The notes under the pieces were generated by a model that did not search any database, was not told the DNA's origin, and saw nothing but the letters and a program-made list of their open reading frames with translations. This document shows positions 62,144 to 64,000 of a stretch of DNA of 64,000 nt, piece after piece. The DNA is from Planctomycetota bacterium (GTDB taxonomy: Bacteria; Planctomycetota; Planctomycetia; Planctomycetales; Planctomycetaceae), in contig JACTNB010000006.1 in assembly GCA_014584345.1 (NCBI GenBank), positions 186,001-250,000 of the forward strand. The letters run 5' to 3'. A program made the translations under genes and the position numbers. Each line of letters starts with the position of its first letter. Within the stretch, counting starts at the first letter, position 1.

Positions 62144-64000
62144 CTACTTCCCTGCCTCCAGCCGCATCGCGCGAAACTGCACTTTATCCGACCCCCAACA
62201 GTGCAGCCCAATCGTGCCAGCCGGGAATGTCGAATCCCGTGCTTCCAACAGCAGCTTGCCATCGAGTTCCACCTGCAAATGCTCTCCGTGCATCCGCAGG
62301 CGATAATGATGCCATTTGCCGGGCTGATAGGCTTGATCTGCGGTTGCCAGCACGCGGTACTCGGCTCCATTCTTCACGGCCAGAATGCTGAAATTTCGCT
62401 GCTTATCCGTATGAAACAGGTAGTGATGCCGTTCGTCGCGACAACGGAACACGGCTCCAATCCCATCGTCATCCTCGGAGCGAATCTGGAGATCGAATAC
62501 GCCATCCGCAAACTCGTGGGCCCCGGCATAAATTCGCAGCGTTCCATAGCGTTCTGTGAGAGGGTTCACGTCGTTCGCGCTTTCCTGGTAGATATTCGAA
62601 GTCTGCGACACGACTCCATCCTTCACGGCCCAACGCCCGGGGGCCGATGATACCCTTGCCCCGCTCACATCCCACTGCCTCCAATGTGATTCCTCGATGG
62701 GCAGCAGCAGTGGATCAATCACAAACGCCACTTCCGCAATCCGCCCCGCGCGCCCATCCTTGTCGAACGATCGCGCCTTGAGCGTCGCGTTTGCCGTCAC
62801 CTTGAGTGTCCCTGAATACACCGGAGATGTTTTTCCAGGCTCGCTCCCATCCCAGGTGTAATGCACGACCTGACCGGCTTCGTCTGGCGTTAAGGTCACA
62901 TCGATTTCCTTCCGGAACGCTCCGCCCGGCGGAGAAACACGTGGCGGATGCAATCCATCCGGTTCCAGGGCAAACCAGGTTTGATTCAAATAGCTGCAAA
63001 CACACCCCGCCGACGCATCCGGAACCAGCACCAATCCTCCCGCGGGAATGGCATTGATCCAGCATCCGGGACGCACACCGCCAAAGTTTTCGACCTTCCC
63101 CTGACGCTCGAAATCGAAATACCCCAGCGTTGCCGACCGAAACACCATGGTGTGTTTCGAACCGGCCAGCACGCCACACCCATAGGAACGCTTGAACTCG
63201 AACGGCAGTTCGTACCCCGTCAAAAGATCCCAGGCTCCCCCCTGGGCGTAAATAGTCCGATCGTTGATCATGGGGCGCGAGGCATAACTGGTCTTTTTGC
63301 GCCAGCGTTCCTCGCCTGTTTTGATGTCGAATGTCGCCAGACTGTCGCCCCGCTCCGATTCCAGCGCGAAGCGCGTCGGCTGCCCCCCCATCATCAAGAC
63401 CGGGTGCTGTTCGCTCAGGGCAAGCAGCGTGCCGTCGATCTGATTTTCGTTCCGCCAGCGAACCTTCCCCGAACGAGCATCCAATGCAACCAGCATGCCA
63501 TTCCCATGTTCCTCGACCTTCGCATTCTTCACGCGATCGGCCAGCGCCAGGGGACGATCGATCAGGTACACCCCTTCCCCGTCAAACGCTATGGCATTGT
63601 GCCGCAACGAATCCCGAGCATCGTAACGCCATAACAACTTACCCGATTCCGCATCGAGCGCAAACAACGTTTCTGATTCCGTCATCAGGGACTTCAAATC
63701 TCCGCCCCGATTAACATAACGGTAGGTCACAACGTGCTCGGAATCTGCCAGAGACCCCAACAATACGCCATTCTGACACGCCACGTACCCCCATGTGCCC
63801 GGCTTGCCATTCTTCATGAGCGGCGCGTCGAACTTTCCCAGCAGTTTTCCCGTGACGCGATCGATTCGCAAACAGTGCCCCTCCCGGCGCACGTACACTC
63901 CCGATTCCGCCATGCAATAATTGCCATGCGTGCCCGCAGTTCCCATCAATTCGTCGCCATCATAGGCCTTCAGAATGTCGGGCAGCGGATACTTCCACAA
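62144..64000 (-). CDS. PQQ-type beta-propeller protein, 5' end beyond the window
   Basis: A partial gene: the start lies beyond base 64000, so only the C-terminal 618 residues are visible. Residues 1-370 carry repeats of the PQQ/WD-like propeller type (DAESGKLLWRYDARDS, DARSGKVRWRNENQ, DIKTGEERWRKK). A chitobiase/hexosaminidase C-terminal domain follows (about 375-455: PPGGAFRKEIDVTLTPDEAGQVVHYTWDGSEP), and then a laminin-G/DUF1080-like jelly-roll domain (about 470-618). It should be exported. The binding target is probably a polysaccharide, but no catalytic residues were recognised. Confidence 0.8.
   Translation of the reverse strand: MWKYPLPDILKAYDGDELMGTAGTHGNYCMAESGVYVRREGHCLRIDRVTGKLLGKFDAPLMKNGKPGTWGYVACQNGVLLGSLADSEHVVTYRYVNRGGDLKSLMTESETLFALDAESGKLLWRYDARDSLRHNAIAFDGEGVYLIDRPLALADRVKNAKVEEHGNGMLVALDARSGKVRWRNENQIDGTLLALSEQHPVLMMGGQPTRFALESERGDSLATFDIKTGEERWRKKTSYASRPMINDRTIYAQGGAWDLLTGYELPFEFKRSYGCGVLAGSKHTMVFRSATLGYFDFERQGKVENFGGVRPGCWINAIPAGGLVLVPDASAGCVCSYLNQTWFALEPDGLHPPRVSPPGGAFRKEIDVTLTPDEAGQVVHYTWDGSEPGKTSPVYSGTLKVTANATLKARSFDKDGRAGRIAEVAFVIDPLLLPIEESHWRQWDVSGARVSSAPGRWAVKDGVVSQTSNIYQESANDVNPLTERYGTLRIYAGAHEFADGVFDLQIRSEDDDGIGAVFRCRDERHHYLFHTDKQRNFSILAVKNGAEYRVLATADQAYQPGKWHHYRLRMHGEHLQVELDGKLLLEARDSTFPAGTIGLHCWGSDKVQFRAMRLEAGK

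Overview
The window comes from a planctomycete (Planctomycetota, probably order Planctomycetales). The taxonomic call is an inference from gene content: a DUF1559 type-IV-pilin-like protein paired with a carboxypeptidase-regulatory-like lipoprotein, a leucine-rich-repeat lipoprotein, a Tat-exported Gfo/Idh/MocA oxidoreductase, a PQQ-type propeller protein with a chitobiase-like C-terminus, a stand-alone ceramidase N-terminal domain and a secreted CehA/McbA-type PHP hydrolase. Genes sit on both strands in short runs. There is no CRISPR array, prophage, transposase or resistance cassette. The only RNA gene found is a tRNA-Phe.

Layout. 0.5-5.9 kb (minus): a sterol desaturase-GH3 fusion, an enolase-superfamily epimerase/racemase 6 bp behind it, then a secreted di-heme cytochrome c. 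6.4-8 kb (plus): pseudopilin and lipoprotein. 8.2-14.1 kb (minus): a hybrid histidine kinase (sensor, HAMP, two PAS, HisKA, HATPase, two receivers, HPt) followed by a receiver domain fused to a complete glutamate/leucine-type dehydrogenase. 14.3-20.7 kb: ceramidase, tRNA-Phe, a secreted hypothetical protein, an M24 peptidase, dapB and a His/Pro-rich secreted protein. 20.7-30.5 kb (minus): gatA, a small membrane protein, an M28-PDZ peptidase, a BshC-like protein, a family 2 glycosyltransferase, queG and a DUF11-type membrane protein, with mutS upstream. 33.7-37.1 kb (plus): an orphan HlyD-like adaptor, a DUF4432 protein and pncC, which overlaps a convergent threonine aldolase. 38.3-44.3 kb: hisD, pgi, the LRR lipoprotein and the Gfo/Idh protein. 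44.8-55.3 kb (plus): ileS, then the translation/transcription cluster nusA-infB-rbfA and a HhH-GPD-like protein with a histone-like tail. 55.6-64 kb: PHP hydrolase, ApaH-like phosphatase, zinc-ribbon coiled-coil protein, DUF5658 protein, eukaryote-type UDP-sugar pyrophosphorylase, and a propeller protein cut by the window end.

The most interesting points are: (1) a two-component system whose apparent output is a metabolic enzyme, glutamate dehydrogenase; (2) a membrane hydroxylase fused to a GH3 acyl-amido synthetase, translationally close to an N-acyl-amino-acid-racemase/dipeptide-epimerase-type enzyme, which suggests an unrecognised lipid or N-acyl-amino-acid pathway; (3) an isoleucyl-tRNA synthetase with the swapped GxHH signature and a degenerate KMSKS loop; (4) a glycosylase-fold protein without its usual catalytic lysine and Fe-S cluster but with a lysine-rich tail.
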